The notes beneath the pieces were generated by a model, which was not told the origin of the DNA, made no database searches, and saw nothing but the letters and a program-made list of their open reading frames with translations. A program made the translations under genes and the position numbers. 7,293 nt of DNA, from contig CAIVEA010000982.1 in the NCBI GenBank assembly GCA_903904765.1, forward strand, positions 1 to 7,293. The letters run 5' to 3'. Numbering within the stretch: position 1 is the first letter of the stretch; each line of letters opens with the position of its first letter. The stretch is from an uncultured Chloroflexota bacterium. Lineage in GTDB: Bacteria > Chloroflexota > Anaerolineae > Aggregatilineales > Phototrophicaceae. Below, piece by piece: positions 6,519 to 7,293 of this stretch.

Positions 6519-7293
6519 ATGTTCGCAAAACGAATGTTGTTTGTCTGTTTCGTGGTCGTTCTGGGCTTGGCATATAGCCCGCTATCCGCACAAGAGGAAG
6601 CCTATTTCCCCACAATCGAATGGCGTATCTCTACGCCAGAAGCGCAAGGCATGGACTCGGCTGAGCTTGCAAACTTCTACGCTCAGTTTTCGCAGGATCA
6701 TTTCAATCTCGACAGCCTGCTGGTGATTCGTCACGGTTATGTGGTTGCAGAAGCCTATACTCCACTCATGGGGCAATCTACCCAGCAGGAAACATACTCC
6801 GTAAGCAAAAGCGTGATCGGTGCCTTAATCGGTATTCTGCTACATGACGGCTATCTGAAGACTGTAGAAACGCCCGTACTGAGCCTGTTCCCGGATAGAA
6901 CGGTGCAAAATGTGGATGAGAACAAACAAGCCATGACGGTTCGTCACCTGCTGACCATGAGTTCCGGACTTGCCTGCGACGACATCTTCGGTGTCACGAA
7001 CACGCCGGTCGTTATTCTCAGCCGCGAAGATGGCTTGCAATACGCGCTTGATCTACCGATGGGGTCATCTCCGGGCAGCGAGTTCCATTACTGCAACGCG
7101 GGGACGTACATTCTATCAGGCATCATCACCAAGCTCACAGGCATGTCCGCAGTGGATTTTGCAACGGAAAATCTGTTTGAGCCGTTAGGTATCACGGATT
7201 ATGCTTGGGCGAGTAGCCCGGAGGGCATCACACTCGGGTTTGCCGGTTTGCAGGTGACCACACGGGATATGGCGAAGATCGGCTACCTGTTCC
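6519..7293 (+). CDS. Secreted serine hydrolase of the beta-lactamase/class C family, partial at right edge
   Basis: The visible 258 residues begin with a signal peptide: basic FAKR, hydrophobic core LFVCFVVVLGLAY, and a probable cleavage after PLSA (24/25). The product is therefore exported. The catalytic domain is of the beta-lactamase/penicillin-binding fold (PF00144 type). The nucleophile motif SxxK is SVSK (Ser94, Lys97) in ETYSVSKSVIGALIG. HLLTMSSGL (143-151) is a typical family motif, and YxN is YCN (191-193). These active-site residues are intact. The remainder, including the third (K/H)xG-type motif, lies beyond position 7293. The start is fixed by a strong ribosome binding site. The gene is transcribed away from the kinase gene across 176 bp. 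Family members include esterases, D-amino-acid peptidases, carboxypeptidases and beta-lactamases; the substrate cannot be read from this sequence, and beta-lactam resistance should not be assumed. Confidence 0.93.
   Translation, partial: MFAKRMLFVCFVVVLGLAYSPLSAQEEAYFPTIEWRISTPEAQGMDSAELANFYAQFSQDHFNLDSLLVIRHGYVVAEAYTPLMGQSTQQETYSVSKSVIGALIGILLHDGYLKTVETPVLSLFPDRTVQNVDENKQAMTVRHLLTMSSGLACDDIFGVTNTPVVILSREDGLQYALDLPMGSSPGSEFHYCNAGTYILSGIITKLTGMSAVDFATENLFEPLGITDYAWASSPEGITLGFAGLQVTTRDMAKIGYLF

Noticed and set aside
6519..7293. Hydrolase as an antibiotic-resistance beta-lactamase.
   Set aside because: The SxxK and YxN motifs are shared by esterases and peptidases of the same fold; nothing visible points to beta-lactam hydrolysis.
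1..7293. CRISPR array, tRNA or rRNA gene, insertion sequence with terminal inverted repeats.
   Set aside because: No short regularly spaced direct repeats, no tRNA-like fold or rRNA sequence, and no intact transposase or paired end repeats were seen by eye; almost all bases are in coding or relic coding sequence.

Overview
The window carries one very large multidomain gene and edge or broken genes on both sides. The organism is most likely a bacterium of the phylum Chloroflexota (Anaerolineae-like). This rests on the domain order Ser/Thr kinase, nSTAND1-type NTPase, membrane segment and WD40 repeats, on the C-terminal tail of that protein (CAERIQYRIEPLC), and on the style of the serine recombinase remnant. 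This is inference from family knowledge; there is no rRNA or other taxonomic marker here.

Layout. 1-928 (minus): 5' part of an oligopeptide/dipeptide ABC transporter ATPase (OppD/DppD family), running off the left edge. 974-1342 (minus): C-terminal fragment of an M55 D-aminopeptidase (DppA family) that lacks the whole metal-binding half. 1343-1608 (minus): internal fragment of a large serine recombinase, in the same reading frame as the M55 fragment, so the two relics form one chimeric open frame. 1609-6342 (minus): a complete 1577-residue protein with a Ser/Thr kinase, a LuxR-type helix-turn-helix, a STAND NTPase, a coiled coil, one membrane helix and 14 WD40-like repeats. 6343-6518: divergent intergenic region with ribosome binding sites for both flanking genes, a consensus -10 hexamer and a perfect 18-bp dyad. 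6519-7293 (plus): secreted serine hydrolase of the beta-lactamase/class C family, running off the right edge. No gap between genes exceeds 300 bases.

How the parts may relate. An M55 D-aminopeptidase beside a peptide-transporter ATPase matches the known dpp arrangement (dppA next to dppBCDE). The fragments at 974-1608 therefore look like the scar of a past insertion or rearrangement that cut dppA, left a recombinase remnant and placed the kinase gene next to the transport operon. The kinase protein combines phosphorylation, possible DNA binding, nucleotide-dependent switching and a beta-propeller sensor in one membrane-anchored chain. It is divergently arranged with a secreted hydrolase, and the shared intergenic dyad is a candidate operator for its own LuxR domain. 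That regulatory link is a hypothesis.
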